Origin: Combretum micranthum | Lineage: Eukaryota > Streptophyta > Magnoliopsida > Myrtales > Combretaceae | Length of the DNA stretch: 64,000 nucleotides | Assembly (NCBI GenBank): GCA_024138025.1 | Contig: JAMXBD010000398.1 | Location: forward strand, 558,001-622,000 | Reading direction: 5' to 3' | In this document: piece by piece, positions 1 through 12,226 of the stretch | How positions within the stretch are numbered: the first letter of the stretch is position 1 | Layout: the number at the start of each line of letters is the position of its first letter | Translations under genes and position numbers: made by a program | Notes under the pieces: generated by a model | What the model saw: only the letters and a program-made list of their open reading frames with translations | Database searches by the model: none | What the model was told of the DNA's origin: nothing

Positions 1-103
1 CAACCATAATTCTAATATTGAGTGGGATGGTCCATAAGTTATGCAACCATAATCTCGATCTTGAGTGGGGTAGTCCATAAGTCATGCAACCATAATCCTG
101 ATC
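1..103. repeat. 43-bp tandem repeat, about 2.4 copies
   Basis: Units start at 1, 44 and 87 with CAACCATAAT and end in CATAAGTTATG or CATAAGTCATG. The array may extend left of the window. It lies in the part of the LTR that I infer to be intron 2. Confidence 0.8.
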
Positions 104-531
104 TATTTCTCTTAGTTTTGCAACATCTGTTGTTTTATGTATTTGTTTCAAGTGCCTACACCACTTCCGTTAACTTAAACGATCTTGCATCCTTAATGTT
201 AACACAGGCTCCCTCACCTCCGCTAATATACTTTTGTCCCACTAAAGGATATTAGCCAATGCAATGTGACTCACTACGTGATATGCATGTACAGTTTATT
301 CATATAATCGTGGCATGTTAATTATGTAGGTTAAGAGCAATCATAGAGAATTTTAGACAATTCAAGTCTATGCTAGCTCATACAATGATTTTACAACAAG
401 TCTCACCTCGATATACTTATCATTCATTCAACCAAGATTATATCACAATTCATCATAATTTTATCTTTTCATAATTCTAGTGCAACTAGCTACAAGCACA
501 AGTAAGGTAACAAAATAAGAGAAAAACTCAC

Positions 532-601
532 TCAGCCATTGGTTCATTGGTCTCTTAGTAAAAGTAATCCGGTGGTAGGGAATCGTCGATTTCGGGGTCA
601 C
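532..601 (-). other. conserved exon-2-like segment of E13 LTR
   Basis: Read on the minus strand, a pyrimidine-rich stretch ending in TTTTTAG precedes GTGACCCCG, and 70 bases later the segment meets GTGAGT. The same layout occurs in every long LTR of this group in the window. Confidence 0.55.
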
Positions 602-689
602 CTAAAAAGGAAGAAATATCCAAATGAGTATTTCAACTCAAAACTAATCCACTCTATCTCATACAAACTATCAAATTCGTAATTCTCAT

Positions 690-800
690 CCTCCATGGGA
701 ATTCTAAATTAAAACGGTCATAACTTGGTCATTTTAACTCGGAATTTAGCAAATTATATACCGATTTCTATCTACGTCAAAAGATCTATCTAATTCTAAT
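690..800 (-). repeat. conserved ~100-bp LTR block upstream of the acceptor
   Basis: This block contains AAGATCTATCTA, then CCGATTTCTATCTAC, and a strongly conserved stretch ending in GGTCATTTTAACTCGGAATT (plus-strand reading). Copies occur in all long LTRs here: about 6955-7055, 12335-12400, 14650-14755, 23380-23470, 42480-42580, 46955-47050 and 59095-59190. Function is unknown. Confidence 0.6.
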
Positions 801-3800
801 ATCATTTTCAGGTTTTGAAAACTTTTAAGCTTCGAAAAGATCTGATTAGTTTAGATCAGTAGTGAAAACAATTTTAGAAAATTGATTTTGTGAAAGTTCA
901 TGAAGTTTCTACCATCCAAAGCAAGTATACATGCAATATGAACAAGTTACTATTATAAATGATATGTCATGAGATATATATACACATGTTCTTGTTGATA
1001 TTTAATAAAATAAATTCTTAGAAAACTTTTTCTTTATAAGACTTTATGAAAAATCATCTTAGAAAGGCTAGTCTTGCAGTCTTGACAATCCTCACTTGTT
1101 TTTAGAAAAATTCCTTGATAAAATTTATTTATTCTTGTTAAAATTAAGTCCTCATTATGTATATTCCTTAAGGCCTTTGTTTTTCAAAAAAAAAATTCAT
1201 TTTACACTTTGTAAACATGTTTTTAAAATTGGTTCATCCCAAAATCCGAATTTTGTAAAAATTGTTCCTTTGATGATTTCTTTAAGTAAAAATCATTTTA
1301 TATTTAGAAAATTAAGGCTCAACCGTACCTAGCCACTAAAGACTTCATTTCTTTAATAAAAATTCTATTTTGAGTTTGAAAAGTAAGTGTTTTCATGCCA
1401 TTACTCCATTATTACGAATTTCTTAAAATGACAATCAACTCAAATTTTCCTACTTTATTTCTACTCCTTGTTCTACATGTTTTTCGTAGCAAATCCCATC
1501 TCAACTTATAAAAATCATTGTTTGATGATATCTATTACCTATAATCTTCATTTTTCATATAAAACATAAGTTTTGGATTTGATAAAAATGTTTCTAAGGC
1601 ATGGTCTTGAAACCATCCGAATTTTACAAAGTTAGAATAAAACTCAAATTTTATACTTTGTAATCTCTTTCTATTTTGAGAATCCGATTAGTAGATCTAC
1701 CATTTACTTATAAAAAAAACATCTTCTATTGATACCTATTCCATAAGCCTTTCATTTTTAAATAAATCCTTCATTTTTGTGTTGAAAAATGGTTTTAAAA
1801 ATTGGTCTTGGTTGAGATCCGAATTTAAATTTTTTTTGGACATATCTTCTTGTGAAAAATCTATCTAAACTTATGAAAAATCATCCTTTTACATATCATA
1901 TCTTAAGAGCCTTCCATATCTTGAATAAAAACTTCATTTTTAAGTTGGAAAGCATATTTTTAAACTATGCATTGGCTTAAATCTGAAAATAGAGTTTTGT
2001 TACGAAAAATCATCTTTGAAAATCACCTTTGAACAATATAAAATGAAGTCTTGATGATATGTATACATTAAGCCTTCATTAACTCAAGTGAAATTTTCAT
2101 TTTGACACTAAGAAAGTGGTTTTTAAAAATGGGTCTTACCTAGATATGAATTTCACCATTTTTGTTTAAGTTCAAAACCAAGATCTACACTGTCTATGAT
2201 CATAAATATAAAAGAAATTAATGATAGTAAACTATAAACTCATAGATCTAAACATAAACATAAGCAAAGTTACAAGGGAATAATTATGGATAAGAGGAGT
2301 GTTTCATTTTGGCATCATCATCCTTAGCTTTTAAGCTTATAGAAGGTCATTTGATGCATGAAACTCTTACTATACTTTACCTACATCAACTATGGAAGCT
2401 TTGGACAAAATTTTTATCAAATGATCTTGAAGAAATATATGTGGGAGCTCAAATATAAAATAGGGGCAGCAAGTGTTCTTGCAAGAACAAGAACAAAAGA
2501 AGAGAGAAAGAGAGGAAAAATGAGAGGAAAAGTGTAAGGAATGGTAAAGGTTTGATGTGTGAATGAGAGAGAAAGGTAGAAGGAGTTTTAAGACACTTAA
2601 ATAAAGTAAAAAAATAAATAAATGGTGGCAAGAAGAGTCCTATAGCTGGCATGACTTTTGGGAGGAGAGAGGGAGGGAATTTGGTTGGTTTTTAACTTGA
2701 AATTGTAATGTGTAATTAATGGTATGTGTGGCTTTTTAAAGAAGGATTGAAATAGGTTTATTTTAATCAATTTTTGGAGTAATTCAAAGGACAAAGGCAG
2801 CAAAAAGAAGTCAAAAATCTGCCATGAAGTGATGAGTGAAGTATAGAAAGATTGAAGTGAAAAAGAAGTGATGTGTGAAAGGTGTATTTAAAGATATGGG
2901 TTGTAAGAGTACTTTCTTAATAAAATAAAAATAAAAATAATAGAAAATTCATTCCAAATATTTGTAGCATATTTTTCATAATTAAAATAAGATAATTTAT
3001 TTATTTATTTCGGTGAATTATCAAATAAGTTACCGGTAAGATCAAAATACATAACTATGAGCTATAAATAATATTTTTGTAACCCGAAAAATTCTAGAAA
3101 TTTGTTTTATGAAAATAAAAATATTTTTCAAAAAATTTTCAATTATTAAATTAATTTATTTTATTTTTAGGATCGGGTCTTAAACAGAAATTGATTCCAT
3201 AAAAACCCAAAACGAACTAAATTTAGAAAAATAGAATTTTCTATGATATATAAAATATTTATCTAAAAATATAAGGTTTTACGAGAGTAGTAAAATTGTG
3301 TAATAAATAGTAGTGAGTAGTGCAAAAGACTAGTTAATTACTGATAGTAATGAAATATGAATATAATCGCAAAATCAGATATTTCTAGTTATCGAAAAAT
3401 TATAAAACTGATATTTTTGTAAATCCTTATGAAAACACGAGTCTAACGGTATTAATCGTATATTTTTTATATCTCGAGTCCCGGGATACGCTTTTCGAAG
3501 TCTATATCCAAACAAGTTCGAAATAGGTCAAAAATTTACCAATATGATATTTTTAAATAACCTTATATTACTACAAGCTATTCTACACACTTAAATCATA
3601 CCTCGGCCTCTAGGACTAAGAACGTGAGATCGTCAGACTTAAGCTACTATATTCCACTTAGGGTTCCCGAATGATTTTCCGATTTAAATCTTTGCCAATT
3701 TGGAAACTAATGTTTTATGTTTATACAACATATTTAATTTAAGAAATTTATTTTAAAATTTATTTTTGTAAGTATTTAATATCTCTCAACGTTTTCGGAA

Positions 3801-4114
3801 TTCTTGAATTGAGTTTTATTTCCAAAGGTTTATCGTTATTTACTTTTTAATAATTTGTTTTTGGGTTCTATATTACCTGATTTTACAATTCAGAATTAAG
3901 TATGGAATTTATCGTACGTAGTGGTTTTGAATATGAAGACTATTGAGTTCTTATTTTATTTTTTTAAGGAATCTTATTTCTCAAGATTAAGAAATTTCTT
4001 GATTCGTTCATGATTTAGGACTAGTTGAAGTTCAATTTTAATTTGGAGTCATTTTTAGAGTTTATTTGCAATGTTTATTTTGGAATTATTTACTGAAATT
4101 TTCTTGAGCATACA

Positions 4115-4214
4115 ACAACAATGCTCAAAGTAGTGTATACTTCTAAATTTAAGAATGTTGAAGCAAAAATGAAGACTTGGGAAATTGCACGACCCCAAGC
4201 ATGGCTTGCACGGC
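4115..4214 (+). other. E0 internal fragment between two inverted LTRs
   Basis: This 100-bp remnant is neither E13 nor E12. It continues at 15983 across the E12 insertion. One plus frame is open through the piece, but I recognise no domain. Its last five bases (ACGGC) are the left target-site copy of E12. Confidence 0.5.
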
Positions 4215-7147
4215 TGTAAGCCTCGAAAAATTTCAATAAATAATTCCAATATGAACTTCGAAAATAAATCCTAAAAATCACTTCAAATTAAAATCGAACT
4301 TCGACTAGTACTAAGTCACGAACGAATCCAGAAATTTCACAATCTTGAAGGAAATAAGAATCCTTAAAAACAAAATAAGAACTCAACATACTTCAATTCC
4401 AAAACCACTACGTACGACAAATTTTATACGTAACTCCAACTTATAGCATCGGGTAATATGAAGCCCAAAAACAAATTATTAAAAATTAAATAATGATTAA
4501 CCTTCGGAAATAAAACTCAATTCAAAGAATTCCGAAAACATCGAGAGATATTAAATACTTACAAAAATAAAATTTAAAATAAATTTCTCAAACTAAATAT
4601 GTTGTGTAAACATAAAATATCAGTTTCCAAATTGGCAAAGATCTGAACCGAAAAATCGCCCGAAAACCCTAAGTGAAATATAATAGTTTAAGTCTGGCAA
4701 TCTAGTGCCTTTAACCTTAGAGACCGAGGTGTAGTATAAGTGTGTAGAATAGCTCGTAGAAATATAAATTTGCATACAAATATCAGGTTGGTAAATTTTT
4801 GACCTATTTCGAACATGTTCGAATACAGACTTTGAAAAGCATGTCCCGGGGCTCGAGATATCAAAAATATACCATTAGTACCGTTAGACTCGTAATTTCA
4901 TAAGATTTCCAAATATATCAGTTATATAATTTTTCGGGTTATAAAAGTTACAGTTATAACCTTTTTTATTGTATTTTCATTACTACCGGTAATTAATTAG
5001 TCTTTTGCACTATTCCTGTAAACCTCTGAAGTTTTGAATTCAAATTTAAGCTTAAACCCTAATTAGAAGTCAACCGGATTTCTAAAGTCAACAAAACATT
5101 AGTTTATCGTAACCGCTTAAGTCTGGCATTCCCGTTTAAGAAACCCTAAGGGAGTAAGAAAGAGTTTAGTGAGTAGAATAGTTCGTAATTATCCAAGGAA
5201 GCCTAAAAAGATTAGTTTAATAAAACTGCGACTCGTTTAAACCCGATCGGATATAGTTCTTGAAAAGCGTGTCCCGGAGCTCGGAATAGTAAAAATATTC
5301 CGAATATATTGTTAACTCATAAAAATATAAGATTTTCAAAAATATCAATTTATTAATTTTTCGGTAGCTAAAAATAACAGATTGTATTTATATGCGTATT
5401 TTCTTACTATCGGTATTTAATTGTCATGTCTACTTTACATTACGCTATTTACTACTATTCTATACTATTTATCTATCTTTACTTTTTCTTACAACCTACT
5501 CTTATAACCCAACACCGATTTCTTACACATTTAATTTCCAATACAACTTCATTTCTTTCATATCTTACTTTTAATTAATAAAAATAAAAAAATATAATTT
5601 TCTCTCCCTCTCTCCCTACATGATGCGCTGGGCCCCTCTTTCTTTCCCTATAATTGTTTTATTTTTCATTTATTTAATTAACACAAATTATCTCCCACAT
5701 TTTCCTGTAAATACCCCTTCTTACTTCCACTTCTTTCACACTTCTCTTCTACTAAAGTTACTATACTAAAATCTCTCCAAGAATTTCCTCTCAATGAGCT
5801 TTTCCAAGACTAGTTCTTTTAGGTAAAATTTCTTCAAGAATTTCATATGTTCATTTACTTAGTATGAGCTTAGTGTGTGTTTTCTAAAACCATGAAGGTT
5901 AAGAAAGCAACAATAGGTTCATACTTTATTTTTGTTCATAATCTACTTTCCTGATGTTGTTTTTATGTTCATAACTACCTAATATATCTATATAGATATA
6001 TACATTATTTAGAGCATATAAGCTCATTGTTTTGCAATTTATTTAATTTCCTTGCAATTTATTTACTTTCATGTTATTTTTAAGATTAGTCTTTCTAGTC
6101 TTAGACTTGTCCTCATCAAGTCAAAACATTTTCTTTTTCTTTTAGGACTAGTCATTTCTTAGTCCCGGGATACCTTGATGAAGCTAAGGTTCAAATACTT
6201 GATTTATTTTTCTTATTAGCTTATTCTTTCAAGTTATTGTGTTTCTTTATATTTTCATAGCTTTATGTTTCATATTCATGCATGAACATAATGGTTTTGT
6301 CTCAACAAAATAAAATGAAGAAATATTTTCTTAAAATAAAGATTCTTTTCTAGAAATGAAAGTAGGAAGTAAACTTTTCTAAAAACTAAAAAGTCATCTT
6401 AACAAACTAGAGGAGTTCATAAACGATTTTATAAACATACATGACATAAAGACGACTTTTTGAAGTAAACAATGATTTTACAACAACTTCATCTTTTTCT
6501 TCAAATAATAGAAATTCTATTCAAAATAATCTCAAGAAATCAAGAAATTATTTTTCTAAATATAGAAGTATTAATACTTTCAAAAAGTGTTGGAAACTAA
6601 GCTTAGAAAATAAAAATCATTCCTTAAGAAAATAAAGAGATTACGAAAATAAAATTTAGGAAAAGAAAAGAAATACTAATTATAAATAACTTAAGATATT
6701 TTCAAAACAAAATGAATATTTCAAAAGTTCTCTAGTTTCAAAATCTTTAAAGACTTTCCTTTTTCATAAATTGAGACAACTTCATTTACTTCATACATTT
6801 GTTATGAGTCAATAAATATATGAATATACTTTCCAAAGGTTTCTATAAGTTATTATATTACCTATCTCTTCAAATGAGATAGAAAACTTCGTGCTGAATC
6901 TGTCCGCCACTTTTTCGGAACCCATTGACTTAGTTTGATGAAACTAAGCTTAGAAATAGATAGATCTTTTCAAATAGGTAGAAAACGGTACATTATATGC
7001 GAAATTCCGAGTTAAAATGAGCAAGTTATGGCCATTTTAAGTTGGAATTTCCTCTTATACGATTTTACTGCGATTTAAGAAAAGTTTAGAATCTTCAAGA
7101 ATAGAAATTTCATGAAAGACTCATTTTGGGTATTTCATCTTGTTTAG

Positions 7148-7210
7148 GTGGAGAAGGACCCGAGATCACTTTTCTGGAGGACTACTTCGATTAGGATCTA
7201 CCGACATGGA
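7148..7210 (+). other. conserved exon-2-like segment of E10
   Basis: It is bounded by a TTGTTTAG acceptor and a near-consensus GTAAGT donor and is 63 bp long. It corresponds to the 68-70-bp segments in the related LTRs although the sequence between the signals has diverged. Confidence 0.6.
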
Positions 7211-7540
7211 GTAAGTTAACTCTTGACTTAAGTTACATTTCCTTGTTTTGTGCTTGTAAGTAGTAACACTAGCAATTAAGAATAAGATAGAATGAATAAT
7301 TGTTGTGTGACTTGGAATTATGATTGATTGAATATAAGTTAAGAATATCGAAAGAAGGTTTGATAAATAAATTGTGATTCTTATACTGATATGATGAAAA
7401 TTGTGTTGATCGCCTTCAACTTGAACTAAACATTACTTGGTTAAATATATATTGAAATCAATTTATGCATATCATAATTATGAGTCACATTTGTTTCACT
7501 ACTATTCTTCGTGTGGGGAAACGAAGAAATGGTAGTGGTG

Positions 7541-7625
7541 GCTGGTAGGAGCTGGAAAGTCTACATAGGCTAGTAGGAGCCGGAAAGTCTACAGGGCAAG
7601 TAGGAGCCAGTAAACCTGTAAATAT
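7541..7625 (+). repeat. ~28-bp tandem repeat in E10 LTR, about 3 copies
   Basis: Units contain GTAGGAGCYGGAAAGTCTAC; the third copy is degraded. The array lies in the inferred intron 2, at the same relative place as unrelated arrays in E5, E11 and E13. Confidence 0.7.
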
Positions 7626-10600
7626 TGATGATCGTACGGGCTTGTAACCTCCCAACCCTCGACATGGAGGGCGTAAAATCCATGCTACACTTGATTTTCA
7701 GTTAATCATGTGTATTTTGTTTGTTCATATGATTGGTGCATTCTCATATGCTTGATTAAAATACTTGTATGAATTATGGAAATGTCTTATAGATGGAATT
7801 ATCTCACTAAGCTAGTTTTGCTTATACCCTTATAGCTTTTTGTTACAGTACGATTACCTTTGGTTGGCCCCAAGGAGCCCCGTATACCAGGTACGAGTTT
7901 AAGCTACTAGGAGTTTTTGGGAGAAGCTTTATGTATTTAAGTTTTGAACATAGACTTCTAGGAAAATCTCTATAGTAAGCTTATGTTATAGTTGTTATTA
8001 TTTTGGAAGACTATTAAAGCAGGGGAATGCTCCTAAGATGATGTAAGGATATTATTATGAAAATCTTATATTTATTTATATAAGTTCTTCCTTGCTTTTA
8101 TTATCTACTTAAATGTAATACCCCCTGTGAGTCTCCTACTATCTGGGAAGCACACCTTGCATGTGATATCGAAGCTCCTACATGAATAAGGTTGTCATTC
8201 ATTAGCTTTAATATTATACGCGGTAGATTGCCACGTTTAGGGTACCCTCTAGGGCGTGACAATTCCCTTTTATTTCATTACATAATTTTATTATTCTTAT
8301 AAAGCCTTATATTTTCAGATAAATATTATATATTATAGAAAATTTTGTTTTTCTAAAATTTAGTTCGTTTTGGGCTTATACGGGATCAGATTCTGTTTAA
8401 GACCTGATACTAAAAATAAAATAAATTAATTTAATAATTGGAAAATATTTGAAAAATATTTTTATTTTCATAAAATAATTTTTTATAATTTTTCGGGTTA
8501 TAAAAATATCATTTATAGCCCATATTCGCATATTTTGATCATACCGGTAACATATTTGTTAAAATACTAAAATAATTCAAATAATTATTTAATTTTATTT
8601 ATGAAAATTCTTCCACTTATTTAAAAATATTTTGCCTAATTTTATTTTGTATTTTTCTTAATAAAAAGCACTTTTTCCAACCCATACTTCAAGTACACCT
8701 TACACATATCACTTCCTTTTCACTTCAATCTTTCTACACTTTGTCCCATACTTCGTGGCAGAATTTTCTCTTTTGGCTGCCATTGTCCTTTAATTTACTC
8801 CTCTTTTGACTTTAATAAATATATTTCAATCCTTCTTCAAAAAGCTACACATACACATTTATTACACATTTCAATTTCAAGTCAAAATTCAACAAATTCC
8901 CTGTCTCTCTCCCTCCTACATTCACGTGAGCGCACATACCCACCCCCCCCCCCCCAAAACCCACATTTTTCTGCCCTTGTTTTTATTATTATTTTTTTGA
9001 AATTAATTAACACACATTTAATACAATCCTTCTCTCTCTCTTTCATTTACACCTTTTACCTTTTCCATTCCTTATCTTTTTCTCTCTCTTTTTCCTCTCT
9101 TTCTTTCTTCATTTTCTCTTGTTCTTACATGAAAAACAAGCTGCCCCCATTCCAATTTCTTGCTTCTACACTTCATTCTTGAAGATTTTTAAGCAAACTT
9201 TCTTCTCAAAGCTTCCATAGGTGATATAGGTAAAGTATAGTGAGAGTTTCATGCATCAAATGACATTTCATAAGCTTAAAAGCTAAGGATGATGATGCCA
9301 AAAATGAAACACTCCTCTTATCCATTATTATTATTTTGTATCACTATTATTTTCTTGTTAAAAGTAGTTATATTTTGTAGATTTAACTTTTTGTAGCGTT
9401 GATTTTGTTTATGTCTTAGATCTTGTTATTTAAGTTATTACTTTTGTTATTGCTTATGATTTATGCATATATTCATCATCCACATGTCAATCATTGTGTT
9501 CATGCATCTACAACTAGTATAGTAAACTAGATCTAGTATTTTGAGTTCATAAATGCATTAGACTTTTATTTTATGTTCATAAACAACTTGTAGTGGCATG
9601 ATGATAGTAGGAAAGTTTTAGAAAACTCAAGATCTATTTTATTTTCAACAAAAATCGTTTTTGAAAATTAAGATGAAAAAGGACCCATATTTAGAAAAGT
9701 TATTTTTTAACTTCAAAATGTGTATTTTTCATTTAAAATGAAGGGCTTAGGGAATAGATAACATGAATGAAAGATTTTGATGAGTAAAGTTTAGATCTAT
9801 GAGTTTATAGTTTATTACCATGGATTTCTTTTAGATTTATGTTCATATTAAGTGTAGATCTTGGTTTTGAATTTAAACAAAAATGGCGAAATTCGTATTT
9901 AAGCAAGACCTCCATTTAAAAACCACTTTCCAAGTATCAAAATGAAATTTTTACTTGAGATAATGAAGGCTTAATGTATGTATATCATCAAGACTTCTTT
10001 TTACAAGAATACAAAGGTGATTTTCAAAAGTTATTTTCAAAATAAAAATCACATTTTCGGATTTTGGCCAAAGCATATTTTAAAAACATGTTTTCCAACT
10101 CAAAAATGAAGTTTTTTTTTCAAGATATGGAAGGCTCTTAAGATAGGATATGTAAGGAATGGATTTTCATAAGTTTAGATAGATTTTATCAAAAGGTATG
10201 TCCAAAAATAAATTTTGTAAATTCGGATCTCAACCAAGACCAATTTTTAAAACCCATTTATCAACTCAAAAACTCATGTTTTATGTGAAAAATGAAGAGT
10301 ATAGGTAATAGGTATCATTAAGTAGTGATTTTTACAAGTTGGAATGAGTTTTGATTAGATTAATGTGTAAAACAAGAAGTAGAATTAAGATGGAAAATTT
10401 TGAGTTAGTAGTCAATTTGTAAAATTCGTAACTTTAGATGATGCCCATGAAAACACCTATTATCCAAGCTCAAAATAAAAGCTTTATGTAATGAATGGAG
10501 TCCTTAAGTAATAGGTATCATAAAGTTTTAGGTTTTAATGCATTACACAAGTTTTTCTCAAAGGAATCATTCAAAAAAGTGGATTTCTAAAAATTCGGAT

Positions 10601-11720
10601 TTTTGAGTAAATCCTATTTGAAAACATATTTGCAAAGTGTAAAATACAAATCTTTATGTAAAAATGAAGTCCTTAGTGGTTATGTATGGTTGAGCCTTAA
10701 TTTTCTAAGTATCAAATGATTTTTAGTTAAAAAAATCACCTTAAAAACATTTTTTACAAAATTTGGATTTTGGAATGAACCAATTTTAAAAACATGTTTA
10801 CAAAGTGTAAAATGGGAGTTTTTATTGAAAAACAAAGGCCTTAGGGAATATACATAATGAAGACTCAATTTTAACAAAGATAATTATATTTTCTTAAGAA
10901 ATAAATCCAAAACAAATGGAAATAATCAAAGTTAGAAAACTAGATTTTTTATAGGTAGTTGTTATTATGGTCTTGCAAAATAAAAAGTTATAAAATTTTC
11001 TTTTAGCAAGAATCATCAAGATCATGCATACATCAAACTCATCTCATGTCATTCATGTTAGGAAATCATTCATATTGCATGTATAGCTTGTCATGCCTCA
11101 TAGGGATATTCTAAACGTAACAATCCGCCACATACTATATAAGACTCTCGAATTACTATCCGAGTCCTTCGAGAGTCTTGTATAGATGTAAAGCGTCCCT
11201 TTACGACAATAGAATACTCTATTCAATGGAGTTAAGAAGTTTAATGTGACATTTGATAGCCATAGATAATAAATCAAAACACATACATAAAGTTACAAAG
11301 TCTAAACGGCATTCCCCCGCAAAAGAATATTAAGGTCCATTATAGTCGTCCAGAGTCTTTTGATTTCCTGTGGAAGTCAAAACAAAACCAAAATAAACTT
11401 CTAAGGGAAACATCTAGCTCCGGTACCTGAGCTGTAGCCTGTCTTGGCCTAAGCCAAATGAATTCGTGCTGCAACAAGTAAAAACTATAGGGGCGTAAGC
11501 TAACTAGCTTAGAGAGTGAAAACTTCCATATCGCAATTAAGATATAACATTCAAGCAAGTGATTATCCAATCAAGTGAAATGCATCAAACACGTGAATTT
11601 AGCAAACATACGACCAACCGGAAATCATATGTGGATGGACTTGCGCCCTCCATCCCGGGTTAGCAGATTAACAAATCATGCGGTATGACACCGTTTAAGC
11701 TCACGGTCAACTGAACAATA

Positions 11721-11842
11721 ATTCGTTTTATGGATCACGATTAACCAACATATTTGTTTTATGGATCACGATTAACTAACATATTCGTTTTATGGATCAC
11801 AATTAACCAACATATTCGTTTTATGGATCACGAAAAACCAAC
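11721..11842 (-). repeat. ~31-bp tandem repeat, about 4 copies, in E11
   Basis: Units contain ATTCGTTTTATGGATCACGA followed by TTAACCAACAT. The same unit in opposite orientation is found in E5 at about 47513-47640. Confidence 0.85.
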
Positions 11843-12157
11843 AAATGCTAATGCTCCATCCCCATCGTGATATGAATGAGTTCAAATTTAATTTAAATGT
11901 CTAATAATTGATTTATCCTATTCTTTTAGGTGGCCAAGCAATATTCGCAGACAATCCATTCTAGCTCCTCTCTATTCAAGCAAGGAATTATCACCCGGCT
12001 TCGATAATCTTTAAGTTCAACTTCACATATCAACAGTAGACATTATAATTCCCGACTAACCCCATCATGCATAATTATTCTTTTTATCTTTGCTTAGCAA
12101 CTAGTGCAACTATCATTACAATCACAAGCAATAATTGAAATCAGAAGTGATACTCAC

Positions 12158-12226
12158 TCGGCCATGGTATACCAGTCTCTTAGTAATAGTAGTTGGGTGG
12201 TAAGGTATCGTCGTTCTCGAGATCAC
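12158..12226 (-). other. conserved exon-2-like segment of E11
   Basis: Minus-strand reading: acceptor TTGATAG, then GTGATCTCGAG, 69 bp, then donor GTGAGTATC. Confidence 0.55.

Larger units (their letters stand above)
1..4114 (-). mobile_element. E13: long Gypsy LTR (5-kb type), cut by window edge
   Basis: This is the reverse complement of the same LTR type as E12 and E4. Read on the minus strand it starts with TGTATGCTC at 4114 and continues leftward past position 1, so its far end and TSD are not visible. It carries the shared LTR landmarks: the conserved block near 690-800, the exon-2-like segment at 532-601, and the leader/donor region near 2370-2400. Short open frames in it are small and match nothing I recognise. 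It may be a solo LTR or one end of a larger element. Confidence 0.8.
5017..8261 (+). mobile_element. E10: solo LTR, 3245 bp, inserted in E12
   Basis: It starts TGTAAACCTCTG and ends TAGGGCGTGACA. A perfect TSD, ATTCC, lies at 5012-5016 and 8262-8266. Removing it joins the two halves of the E12 LTR. A weak TATA-like TGTAAATACCCC lies near 5706. Candidate splice signals are a donor TTTTAG|GTAAAATT at 5822/5823, an acceptor TTTAG at 7147, a donor GGA|GTAAGT at 7210/7211 and an acceptor TTACAG at 7858. It has no coding capacity. Confidence 0.93.

Noticed and set aside
11721..11842. Regular repeats as a CRISPR array or satellite
   Set aside because: Units are directly adjacent without spacers, only about four copies, and inside a plant LTR.
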